A stretch of 52,872 nt of DNA from Balamuthia mandrillaris (Eukaryota > Discosea > Longamoebia > Balamuthiidae), in the NCBI GenBank assembly GCA_031835245.1, contig JAVKOQ010000350.1, positions 1 to 52,872 on the forward strand, given 5' to 3'. Both the position numbers and the translations under genes were made by a program. This document shows, piece after piece, positions 12,441 to 22,075 of this stretch. Within the stretch, counting starts at the first letter, position 1. Every line of letters begins with the position of its first letter. A model generated the notes under the pieces. The model made no database searches, was not told where the DNA came from, and was given only the letters and a program-made list of their open reading frames with translations.

Positions 12441-12863
12441 TCATCTACCCACTACGGTGATACTTTCTGTGCCACTCATCTGCAACAATTTCAGTTTCTT
12501 CTTTGCATCCCGTAACCGCCGTTCGATCACGTCGATCTCCGTCCTGGGAATGGCGGCTCCGTCCTTGAACTTGCATCGCACGTGTTCCAGCAACGCATCC
12601 CGCTCCGACCCTCCAGGTTTGCGAAGCACCGAGCGGAGGAAGGCCTTATACATCCCCAGCACCTGCAGCTGCAGTCCTGAGTGTCCTCTCCGCGCTGCCG
12701 CCACCCTCGACATGAGATCTTTTTTGTTTCGTCGCTTTTCTTCTTCTTTTGTTTTTGGCACTAACTTAGGGATACCCCTCGCGTAGGCCGGCAAACGTGG
12801 CAAAGATTTGCCAAATGATACTACGTCACGCAGATTCCAAAAAGGTAAGGGTGACGTCAACAC
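12441..12863 (-). CDS. SDHAF1: SDHAF1-like LYR-family succinate dehydrogenase assembly factor
   Basis: Single exon, 140 aa. The core SGLQLQVLGMYKAFLRSV, then an Arg/Lys-rich helix (VRCKFKDGAAIPRTEIDVIE, RRLRDAKKKLKLL), matches SDHAF1: a hydrophobic helix with the LYR-type tripeptide (here MYK), then an x-F-R/K..A.IPR..v..IE pattern. SDHAF1 acts in the mitochondrial matrix, helping insert Fe-S clusters into the SDHB subunit of complex II. A 50-60 residue N-terminal extension rich in Arg/Lys with few acids until residue 40 could serve as a targeting sequence; a start at the internal MSRVAAARRG is an alternative. The start is 73 bp from that of MTFP1 on the other strand. Confidence 0.8.
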   Translation of the reverse strand: MLTSPLPFWNLRDVVSFGKSLPRLPAYARGIPKLVPKTKEEEKRRNKKDLMSRVAAARRGHSGLQLQVLGMYKAFLRSVLRKPGGSERDALLEHVRCKFKDGAAIPRTEIDVIERRLRDAKKKLKLLQMSGTESITVVGR

Positions 12864-12936
12864 TGTTGGCGTTATTTGCTGCTGGACGCAAGTAGCAGGG
12901 ACGGAAGGCGGCAGATGCAGCAGGTTGAGCGGAAGG

Positions 12937-13669
12937 ATGGTCGGTAGTGCTACTACTTCTGGCGCCTTTTGCTGCTAGCTTTTCTGTTTTGACGGCCACG
13001 TTGTTTTTTTCATTTCACAGGAACAATAGAAAGCGCCAACGCACAAGGCAAGGACCTGTATCGCGACACTCCTGTTCGGTTTTTAGGTTATGCGAACGAG
13101 TTGGGAGAGGCATGCCGGCCCATCTTGCCTGTGAGCATCGTGTGGGGCAGCTATGCTGTGGCCTGCCTCTACATTCTCGCTGACACACGGGACAAGGCTA
13201 AAAGGGCTTACAATGTACGACCATTACCTTTCTGCTTTTTGTGCCATTATATTTTTCCTGACAAGCGACAATGACGTTACAGAACCCACAAAACCAAATG
13301 ACGCCAATAGAACGCAAAGCGACAGCAGTTGAGAGAGCCACAGACACTATCCTGTGGCAGTTCTTTGCCAGTTTGACCATTCCCTCTCTCATCGTCAACC
13401 GAACGTGCAAGCTCGCCTCGCATGTCTTGAACAGAGCCCCATCTCTGAGCCCTTCCTCTCGACGTTGGGGCAGCACCCTCGCTGGTCTGCTTGCCATCCC
13501 TTTCATCGTCCAGCCGATTGACCACGGCGTTCACTGGGCCATGGACAGCAGCATTCGGCCTTGGCTGGGCGCACAAAGGGACCGTTACATCTCTTCCTCC
13601 GCCGCTTCTCCCTCCAGCGAGAACGTGACAGCTGCTGGTGTCACACCTGCACTGAAACAGACGCAATGA
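12937..13669 (+). CDS. MTFP1: MTFP1/MTP18 mitochondrial fission process protein 1
   Basis: Three exons (12937-12943, 13021-13214, 13283-13669) give 196 codons, 195 aa. Exons 2 and 3 are firm: DLYRDTPVRFLGYANELGEA, then ILPVSIVWGSYAVACLYILAD, TDTILWQFFASLTIPSLIVN, and LLAIPFIVQPIDHGVHWAMD closely follow human MTFP1. It is a multi-pass inner mitochondrial membrane protein that promotes Drp1-dependent fission. The 7-nt first exon (ATGGTCG) is inferred from phase only: it has a GTAGTG donor and joins in frame at an acceptor TTCACAG. Another upstream start is possible. Convergence with mitochondrial SDHAF1 on one promoter region may coordinate expression. Confidence 0.88.
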
Positions 13670-13920
13670 AATGCATCCTCCCTCTCTTGCACGTTTTGGC
13701 GTTACCGGCCACCAAGACAAGGAGGAGGAGGAGGAGAGCAGAGGAGGAGTAAGCTGGTCCGTCCGATAAAATATATTTCCCCCAGCAAAATAAAATATAT
13801 AATCAGGAAAATACACCAAAACAAGAAAAATAATTAATCAGCAGCCACAGAGCAAGAAGAAGAGGGAGCCAAGGAAAAAAAAAAAACCACGCATAGGAAA
13901 CAGGCCATCCTGCTGCGTAG

Positions 13921-15076
13921 ATGCAAGGAGGAGGCGTGCAGCAGCAGCGACCCCCTTTTCCTGCCGGTGGGGCAAATAGAGGAGGAGCAGGAGGGGGAAG
14001 AGGAGGCCGAGGAGGAGGTGCTACTGCGGTCAACGGAAATGGTGGTGGACGAGGAGGCGGTAATAGTGGCGGTAGTGCAGATGCAGGTAAGAACGCGCAG
14101 AAGTGGAGAGCTTGGGAGCAACAGCAACAAGAAGGAGGGGGAGGAGAAGCAGTCAGTCCGCGAGGAAGCCCTCATGCGCGACCTCGTCGGGCTACCGCCC
14201 CTGAACCGAAGAAGGGCGAGGCGGAGCAGCTAAGTTTGGAGCAGTTGGAGGTGCAGATCAAACAACAGGAGGAAAAGGTAGCGGCTCTGCAGAAGCAGCT
14301 GGAGGAGGAGCAACAAATACTGGCAAGACTGCACCAACAAAAAAAGAGTTTGTTGGCGAACAAACAAAAGGGAGTAACGCCGCCTACCCCGCAGCAGCAT
14401 TCTTCCAACGAAACACCCTCCCAACAATCTTCGGACAAAGAAAAGGTGGCGCCAGAAGATTTGTTGTCCTCTTCTTCCTCTCCCTCTTCCTCACGAAAAA
14501 ATGAAGCCCCTGCACCACAACCACCACAACAAAAGCACAATGCAACTCCGACCGAGGATGACAAGATTGACAAAGAGGAAGTTGCCGAAGCTATAGTGGA
14601 AGTAAAAGTAAAAGAAGAAGAAACTGTCGAGGAAGACAAAGTGGAAGAACAACACTCGGTTGCAACACAGGAACCACCAGAAGAAGTGGATGAAGAAGAC
14701 GACAAAGAAAAAGAAGCACTGGAAGCAGAAAAGGAGGAACAAGTGCCGCAACAGGAAGAAGAACAAGGAGGAGAAGAAGAAGAGCCAACAGGCGCCGACG
14801 GCAACGCAGTGGCAACAAGCGTAGATGACGAAGCTTTGCCCTCTCCGCCACCTCGAAATACTGAGGACTCTGAAGAGTTCGAACAGTCCAGAACCGACGA
14901 ACGGGAGCAACAAATATCAGAACAAGGAGGAGTGCAGGAAGGAGAACCGGAACAACGAGAAAACTCCAGCGAAGAAGGCTCGGGTTCTGTGTTGGGCGCT
15001 CTGCCTGCCACGAATCGGCGGCTTTTGCAATGCGTATGACTTCTTGGCGTTATACTTGCTTTCTTTGTCACTTATT

Positions 15077-15122
<46 letters not shown>

Positions 15123-16589
15123 ATACACAAGGCCCAAAAAAATAGAACAGGGGTTCAATCGGCGAGAAGACCACCCACCAGAAAGAAGCGAGCCCCAAGA
15201 GCCCCAACTGTAGCATCATCACCATCCTCTAACGGTGACGATTCAGCCGCTTTGAACGACAAGGCCATTGATGCAGCTATCCAACGAGCGAAGGAGCGCA
15301 CACGCAACGCCTCCATAGACAAGTACATGGACGACAGGGCCGGTCCGTCCTCGGTCCGTGTGGCCATGGCAGACTTTAGCTCGCTGCACGATTTATCCGG
15401 TTTGGATAGAAGTTCTGGAGTATCTTCTGATACTCTGCGCGAAGGTGGAGCAGGAACACACATTCAAGGAATGCCGGAGGGAGGAGTATCGCCCAGAAAA
15501 GGCATTCCAGTGGGCGCAGTTGGTATGATGGGACCGCCGTTGATTACACAGGATGCATTAGCTGGATGGAGGGACAAGAACAAGGGCCGCTCCATGATCG
15601 TGCCACGCATGAACTCACCGAAAGCAAACCGCACTTTAGCAGCATCTGCTGCTGCTGGTGCCGGCGGTCCTCCAAAACCGGCCGCAGTAGAGGCAGGAGG
15701 AGGAGGCGGAGGCGGAGGTGGTGTTGGAGGTCCTTCAAGCATTCGAGCCTTGTTAGCTGAACGAAAGAAGAAGATCGCCGAGTCAAGCCCTGAAACCAAT
15801 ACTGCTGCTGGAGGTGAGCCGCCGAAGCAAGGCTTGTTCCCGCCAATGCAGAATAAGTTGAGACAAAGTCTAGGGACACCAGGCGGCTCCATGATCGTGA
15901 AGCCACTGAGACCAAAAGGACCGATAGGAGCAGCACCAGGAGGGAGAGGAGGCGGACTCTCCGATGCACCCGACAGGGGTGGTATTAGAGCAGCCACAGC
16001 CGAGGATCACACTCTACCCTCTCAACGTAATGCTGGTGGCGGTGGGGAAGCTCCGGGCGGCTCCCCTACAAGCCGGTTGAGGAGGAGACAAGAAGGAGGA
16101 GGTGATGATGACTCTTCTCCTTCTTCTAGCAATGGGCCACCTGCTCCTGTAGGATTGAGGCAGGGCAATGCTCCATCAATGCGCCCTGCAGGGCTACGAA
16201 CTCGTGGCCCTCCACAAAGTCCTGAACATACGGCAACTACTGACAACGCCGCCGGACCACCTCTTCCCTTCCGGCTTCCATCTGCCACAAGAGACGGCCC
16301 ATCCTCTCCTCCCACGCCAAAGCGAATGGTCGGTGGTTCCGGCCCTTCTCCCCGAGCAGGAGGTCCGCCGGAAGGGCCGCCTCCCCCTCTTCGCAACTCA
16401 TCGCCCGCAGGCGACCTATCCGTTCCTCATCGTCCGCCCCGTGTTGAAGTCTCTGGTTCTCCACGTGCAGGAGGTCCACCTCCTGCTGGTGCTGGGGGTC
16501 CTCCCTCTCGCCCTCCGCCGCGTTCCCCTCCTGTTGCTCCTGCTGGTGGCGGAGAGAGCCCTCCTCCTGTACCCCCTCGCCAAGGATAG
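13921..16589 (+). CDS. Long disordered Glu- and Pro-rich protein with an SH3-ligand-like tail
   Basis: Two exons (13921-15033, 15132-16589) join in phase 0 to give 856 aa. Family not recognised. In order: a Gly/Arg-rich (RGG-like) start; a short predicted coiled coil (EQLSLEQLEVQIKQQEEKVA to about residue 145); a long Glu/Lys/Gln acidic region; a basic SARRPPTRKKRAPR patch; two similar segments GRSMIVPRMNSP and GGSMIVKPLRPK; a segment SIRALLAERKKKIAES; then Pro/Gly-rich sequence ending in PPPVPPRQG, a class II SH3-type PxxPxR motif. This pattern fits an actin-regulator scaffold (VASP/WIP-like), but the WH2-type consensus is not clear, so that role is only a suggestion. The intron carries a (CT)n tract. 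Confidence 0.75.
15081..15114 (+). repeat. (CT)n tract in the single intron of the proline-rich protein gene
   Basis: Seventeen or so CT units stand directly before the acceptor TTTCTCTCATACACAAG, so the repeat acts as, or extends, the polypyrimidine tract. Confidence 0.95.
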
Positions 16590-16752
16590 TGCTTTCCCTT
16601 CTCTTTTTCCCCCCCCACCTATTAAAACTTAAACGAATGTACCATCTCTCTTCTCTGTTGCTCTTTTCTTTCATTCTTTCTCCTCTCGGTGAAGTGAAAG
16701 TGAAAAGAAAGGAAGAGAGAAAAGAATGAACAAAAACTGTGGTGTGTTTCCG

Positions 16753-17507
16753 TTATTTGTACAACACGATGGCAACCTGCAACATCTGCATGGCCAATAA
16801 GATTTGGTTCTGGTAATAGGCAAGGTCCTCCCAAGCAGCGTCTGGGTTCTTCAGCCTTTGCAACATATTCACCGCGGCTCCGTCCGCCGCCCCCGTTTCT
16901 TTCTTGTGCTCAGCCACAGCCCTTATCACCGCGAACTTCTTGCCTTCGCTCTTCTTTTCCTTGATCTTTTCTTTGACAGCCTCCGTGGTGGCTTCGCGTG
17001 CCTCGCTTTTGAAGGCCACCATTTTGTCCAACTTCCACCTGAGGTTCTCCACCGACTCCTCCGCATACTTAACAGCAACTGGGGCTGTTGTTTTTGGCGT
17101 GAGTAAACAAACTATGGAGCAAGAAGACAGAAGTAATGACAAGAATAACAACCTTTCTCACGAACGGAAGACGGAACGTCTTTCAGCAAGTTGGAAGCGG
17201 CCTCGTAGACCGTTTCCAACTCCTCCATGTACTGTTTGACCCATTTAGTGGATTGGATATGATAGGCAACGTCCAGCGGTCTCGGCGCGTTCTCCAAAAG
17301 GCCAGCCATTCCCTTCCCGTCCAGAGCTTCTCTTTTCCTACAAATGCTTTCCTCTTTTGCTGGTAACGCGGTTTCCGTCGACACTAAAGGACCTTTCACG
17401 AAGCCCCTACGATAGTCGCCGCACTCCACTTCTTCTTCTTCTCGGTTGTTGGTGAACGCAGGAGCAAAGTTTTCCTGTTTCTCTAGCCATGACTGAACCT
17501 CATCCAC
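16753..17507 (-). CDS. Uncharacterised helical protein
   Basis: Two exons (17507-17153, 17084-16753) total 687 nt, 228 aa, in one frame across a GTTGTT..AACAACAG intron. Not recognised. The first half starts MDEVQSWLEKQENFAP and includes VAYHIQSTKWVKQYMEELET. The second half is a Lys/Glu/Ala-rich helix (EAREATTEAVKEKIKEKKSE) followed by KNPDAAWEDLAYYQNQILLA and an ending MQMLQVAIVLYK that could be an amphipathic or membrane-facing helix. Convergent with the proline-rich protein gene, 163 bp between stops. Confidence 0.65.
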
Positions 17508-18101
17508 GTGGTCATGACGAAGAAAGAATGGCGCTTACAGGGGGCTTGTTCCAGCTACGGGCGGCACATCCTCTTTCTCTAGCTTTTTTATTAAAACAAA
17601 TCACTCATCCACCTTCTATGCCTTTCAGTAGGAGCAAAAAATGGAGCTCGGTCCCCTGTACCTTCGCCCTTGGCCAGTCGTCGCGCCGATCTCCAGAAGC
17701 CGTACGAGAACTTCAACTTTCTGTACGCAGACAGCGAGATTGGGAAAGGCGGCCCTGCAATCTATTGGCGCTTCTCAAGAACATGAGCATGAAGACGGGG
17801 ACCTGGGGTTCTCTGGCGGGGGATAAACCCACCTGCTCGTCTAACTGGCGCAGCGAGGCGAATGCTGGGTCGTTTTGTACGACTGCGGCTCGAATGCTCG
17901 GGAGATCGGCAACGTCATGACGTCAAAATTGTTACCACGTTCAATGCACAAGCCTACACTCACCTGCGACTGCTCAGAGATGGCGCGCTCAAAGAGCCAG
18001 GGCAGTTCTTGCGATACCTAGAAAATGGGGACAACCGGATGTTAGCCGAGTGTTCGTCGTTCTTTGTGGCATAGTGGAGGATCTGCCCACCACAAAGGTT
18101 C

Positions 18102-18137
<36 letters not shown>

Positions 18138-18240
18138 GTGGCACCAAATATATGACGTGGGAAGCACATCATAGCACGCGGCCCATTGCATCAGACATCG
18201 TTTGTTACCATCACTGAATTGTACTCTGATCACCTCATCA
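17508..18240. other. Gene-poor stretch with protein-like fragments but no supported gene
   Basis: Three plus-strand frames are partly open but none is convincing. Fragments with natural-looking composition are ENFNFLYADSEIGKGGPAIY (frame ending near 17782) and VKIVTTFNAQAYTHLRLL to a stop at 18074. They share one phase but are separated by about 135 bp that lacks a good donor/acceptor pair. This may be a decayed host gene, or a gene whose splicing I cannot resolve. A (CT)n microsatellite lies at its right side. Confidence 0.35.
18105..18134 (+). repeat. (CT)n microsatellite
   Basis: Fifteen or so CT units in intergenic DNA, between the fragment ending at 18074 and the nuclease-kinase gene copy. 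Unlike most CT tracts in this window, it is not in a recognised intron. Confidence 0.95.
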
Positions 18241-19645
18241 ACAACAAAAGATGCTTTTATTTACAGCCGCATATTGTTTAAAAAACCAAACTGAAGACAT
18301 TGGCGTGCTTGCTGAATCAGTTTCCATAGGCAATGTTTGCAATCTGCAAAACCACCACCCAGCTCTCATTTTCTGAAAAAAGAAGGAAACCAAACTTCAG
18401 GCTTCTTGTGCTTCCTCAATCCATGCATGCCACAAACCTGCTTGGGGTGAACCTCCTGCTTTGAATCCAGCTGTGCCATCCAGGGCACATACAGCATGCT
18501 CACATAATCACTCTGCTCATCAAATGTGTTGTTAAGGAGAGTTTTCACACTGAGCATTTCTTTAAAGCCAAATTCCTTGTCCCATCCTTTCCCTACTTCT
18601 CCTTGAGAAGGAGCTGCAGCAAGGCCCAAGTCAATCAGCCTAAACTCCTTGATACTGTCAATAGGAAAGGAGAAGGAAAAGGAGGAAGAGAAAGAAAAAG
18701 AGGAAAGAAAGATGATATTGGCTTCATGAAGGTCTTTCATCATGAGATTGCAGAAATGCAGCTGCTGCAAGGCCTTGCTCACTGGAGGGTGATTCTGTTC
18801 TTTGATTTTTGCTGCTGCTTTGTGAAGAAATCTCCTGTGCAAGGCCTTGCTCACATTGCTGGCCAGCAAAAAAAGAGTGCCTGCTGTCAAACCTTTTCCC
18901 TTTGTGCTCAATAAAGAAGAGAACACAAATGATTGTTTCATGTGTTTCAAGGTGTTTGATCCTTGGAAATAAAAAGAGTCAAAACAAAGCAAATGAGCAA
19001 ACAAAAAGATAAAAGAAAAATAACCTACCACACCATAAGGAAATAAAGTGCACTTGGCATTGAAGACTTTGTTTTCTTCTTTTCCTTTTCTTTTTCTTTC
19101 ATTCTCTTTGCCTTCATCTTTCTTGTTGCTTTCTTGATCAAACGCTTTGCATTTGTTTTCTTTGTATCTTCTTCTTGTTTTTGTGTATTCTTTTGTTTTT
19201 GTCCTCCTTTTTTCTTTGTCATCATCTTTGTCATCTTTATTTCTATTTTCATCATTAAATAGTAGTCAAGGGTTGATGTGATTGTTCTTTTGCACTATCA
19301 CCAAGTACCATTTTCAGTTATTTGTAACGAGACCATAAAACAAGGTTCTTGTGGGCAGGTAAATGAAAGCCTGGGATGCTCTATTTATCACTAGAAGAAA
19401 AAACCAGTACCACATCCTTCAAAGTGTTGGCACTTCACCAGGCTCTTCAAACATTTCTTCATTTGGGGCAAGAGGCTCCCTGGCCACCCAATGGAAGGGT
19501 TGGCACGTTCCAAGAGGTCATTGTAGGAATGGGCCATGGTGGGTGCATACAAGACACGTGCTTGAGGGGAACTGGTCAGGGAAAGCACCAAGAGAAAGTC
19601 CAACAGAAAACATCAACTTGACGCTGACTATTTAATTATTTGACT
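18241..19645 (-). pseudogene. Fossil, incomplete copy of the PD-(D/E)XK nuclease-kinase (Crinkler-like) gene
   Basis: Read on the minus strand, this stretch closely resembles the gene that begins near 50.7 kb: the same second-exon segment (YAPTMAHSYN), the Lys/Glu-rich linker, and a kinase part with MMKDLHEANIIF and LIDLGLAAAP. Shared intron DNA is also recognisable, so this is a genomic, not a processed, copy. Relative to the other copy it lacks the first exon and most of the nuclease part and shows internal rearrangement; it looks broken, with several breaks. Nucleotide identity in shared blocks appears high (roughly nine in ten by eye), suggesting a fairly recent duplication. It extends past the kinase segment visible at the window end, so it hints at the missing 3' part of that gene. 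Confidence 0.8.
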
Positions 19646-19964
19646 TTATCAGCAACGTTTTCGGGTCGTCATGGCAATGAAGACAAGCAACGATCCGCGG
19701 CCGCGCAGGTTGGGAGTGTATGTGGCCGCCCAACAGTGTTCGCTTTGGAAAATCTGGCCCACTTTTGGCGAAAACAGAGGAGACAAGTGAGGAGAAAAAT
19801 GTAGTGAACTCCCTCGCATTTGTGTTGTGTTTTTTTTTTTTGTTGTTGTTGTTGGTGGCTACCTCCCACTACTTCTTCCTACCAAGAAGTGGGGCTTTGA
19901 TCATTTGGTGGTTCTCTTCTTGGTTGCTGGGAAGGCTGCTTCTCTACGCACGAAAGATTGAAAG
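19646..19964. other. Intergenic region upstream of the BTB gene
   Basis: Contains a short open frame starting MAMKTSNDPRPRRLG at 19671 (39 codons) of unknown status, a T/GTT-rich tract near 19831-19856, and otherwise no recognisable element. It should hold the BTB gene promoter. Confidence 0.4.
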
Positions 19965-21811
19965 ATGAAAAGGCGCGTTGCGGCTGTAGGTAAGTTGTTT
20001 GTTTGCTTTTTGGGCTCCACGGTTGTTTGGGGTCGAGAAAGATGCTAACTTTGGAAGTTCTCGCTTCTGTTAGATAACCTTCCTCAACTGACGAAAGATC
20101 TTGGTAAACTGGTGAACAACAAAGAGCTGAGCGATGTGGTTTTCCTTGTGGGCAAACGGCGCAAGAGGCTTTATGCTGTGGCTAGCTTGCTACGAGTGCG
20201 CTCCGAAGTGCTGCAAAACATGTTTATGGACCCTTTCCGTGAGGGCAGAAAAGACCAGCCCATCATCGTACCAAACATAGAACCTCCAGTCTTCCTGGAA
20301 ATACTTCGCTTCCTTCATACCGGTACTCTCTCTCTCTCCCTTCTCTCTCTCTCTCTCTCACCATTATATTGGCTTAAACAGGAGAATTTGAGTTGGAAAA
20401 TATCGTTCACACGGTGGAAGTCTTCCGAGCGGCGGATCAGTACTTGTTAGAAGACATGAAGAAGCTATGTTTGCGTGAACTGTACCAGATGCTGGCGGAG
20501 GACAACGTCCTCCATACCTTGCAGTTTGCTCACGAGCGAGGGTTGGATGAAGTAGTGGATGAATGCTGCAAGTTCATCGACAATCACGCGAGGGGCCTGC
20601 TGTTCTGCAAGCAATGGGAGGAAGATCCTTTGCCCACTTCTCTTGTGGTCCGCCTGGTAAAACGACAAACGCTGCTGCTTGATGAAGCAGACTTGTTCCT
20701 GGCTGTTGTCCGATGGTACACCGCTGCCCAAGCACACAGCTTCCATCTGAACGAGGACGCTAGCTCTGGCGGTGAGGAGGGCAGCGATGATGATGATATC
20801 TATCCTACCCATCACTTTACTGGTCCAGCCCCAGACCAACATGGTCAACAACTGCAAGAACCACTGCATCTCGAAGAGGCGGCACGTAAGGAACCTTTCA
20901 GGACTGATGCTGGAACGGCTGACTCGCCTACTAGTACAGGCAGGGACACTCACTTCATCATACAAGCTACACCAACAACCACGACCACGACCACAGCGGA
21001 GGTTGTAGGGACCCAACAATTACAGGAAGTTCTTCGCTACGTGGAATTCCATTTGATCCATCCCCAAGTGCTGTTCGAACAGGTGGAGAAATTACATCTT
21101 GTAGATGACCATGTCCTGAAGGACGCCTACCGCAGCCACCTCCTGCCCAAGTGTGCCGCCAGGGAGAACATGCTTCCCGCCATCCACAAGAAAGGCTACA
21201 AGACTATGACCTTCCGCTTCCCCGACTTTTTAACTCAACTGCAAACTGGCGCTACGAGGCTATGCAGCTACCGAAGAAACGCGTTGGGCTTCCACATTGC
21301 TGCTGCTGCGGACGAAAAGGATTACCTTGCGCTCTATCTTCGTACTTCCTTTGAGGATCGACGGACTGTAACGTCAACAGGAGACGAGCGCTATTCCTCT
21401 CATCAGCTCGGCAAGAAAGATCGAGAGCACCCTGCTTCGTCTTCTTCCCAACCAAGGCGGTGGAAGATCCCGCTGCGTGGTGTTCAGCTCAGCGTGCTGA
21501 ACTATCAGAGATGGTGCCCAGAGGTAACTCGCCGGTTCCTTAACGATGCTGAAATGCTTGATCCCCTCTGTAGAGGCCGTGGCTGGCCTCGTTTCATGGA
21601 CCGTGCGCAACTGGAGTTTCCCGCTCCTCCTGCCGCCACCACCACATCAAGGCACACCGATCCCAACGACGCGTCTCCTTCCTCCTCTTCCGCTTCCGCC
21701 AGCACCAGCCCACCCTCTGTTGGCGGTGCTGGTGGTGGTGTGCTAGATGAAGAAGGGGCGTTGTATGTGGCTCTGACTTGGCCCGAACACTTGGATATTC
21801 TTTTTGAGTAG
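19965..21811 (+). CDS. BTB/POZ-BACK domain protein, probable Cullin-3 adaptor
   Basis: Three exons (19965-19989, 20074-20322, 20382-21811) give 568 codons, 567 aa. The BTB fold is clear: NKELSDVVFLVGKRRKRLYA, LRVRSEVLQNMF, IEPPVFLEILRFLHTG, and ENIVHTVEVFRAADQYLLED. A BACK-like helical region follows (LRELYQMLAEDNVLHTLQFA, then LLDEADLFLAVVRWYTA), interrupted by an acidic/Thr-rich loop of about 90 residues, and continues as LRYVEFHLIHPQVL. The last 200 residues form a beta-rich domain (MTFRFPDFLTQLQ...LALYLRT...WKIPLRGVQLSVLNY) that may be MATH/TRAF-like or PHR-like. BTB-BACK proteins usually bring substrates to Cullin-3 ligases. The first exon is 25 nt. Confidence 0.88.
20329..20360 (+). repeat. 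Interrupted (CT)n tract in intron 2 of the BTB gene
   Basis: The donor GTACTC runs straight into CT repeats that fill most of a 59-nt intron. The sense strand is the pyrimidine strand. Confidence 0.9.
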
Positions 21812-21915
21812 CCCCGATCGCATCACACATCAATGAAACCACAAGAAAACATGTTTCTGTTCAACAAAATGTAAATAAGAATAAGTGATTGCTTGTTTAT
21901 TCTTTTTGGGGGCGA

Positions 21916-21995
21916 AAGGGAAGGGAAGGGAAGGAAGGGAAGGAAGGAGGAAGGGAAGGGAAGGGAAGGGAAGGGAAGGGAAGGGAAGGGAAGGG
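21916..21995 (+). repeat. (GGGAA)n minisatellite between the BTB and methyltransferase genes
   Basis: Near-perfect GGGAA units with some GGAA variants over about 80 bp. The regular GGG runs with AA loops could fold as a G-quadruplex on the plus strand. It lies about 80 bp upstream of the next start codon, so it is probably in the promoter or 5'UTR of the methyltransferase gene. Confidence 0.9.
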
Positions 21996-22075
21996 TCTTC
22001 TTTTATGGCACAAAAAAGGAAACCGTGTCCGCAGCCTCATGAAGAAGTAAAGTAAGCCCCAGAAGCGGAGCCAGA

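Noticed and set aside
12947-13183. Plus-strand frame MLLLLAPFAAS over the first MTFP1 exons
   Set aside because: It is out of frame with the MTFP1 protein sequence (DLYRDTPVRFLGYANE) in the same DNA.
14172-15071. 299-codon minus-strand Ser/Cys-rich frame
   Set aside because: Shadow of Glu/Gln-rich codons in the proline-rich protein gene on the plus strand.
18241-19645. DNA transposon or LINE insertion
   Set aside because: No terminal inverted repeats, transposase or reverse transcriptase; the similarity is to the nuclease-kinase gene including its introns, so a segmental duplication is simpler.
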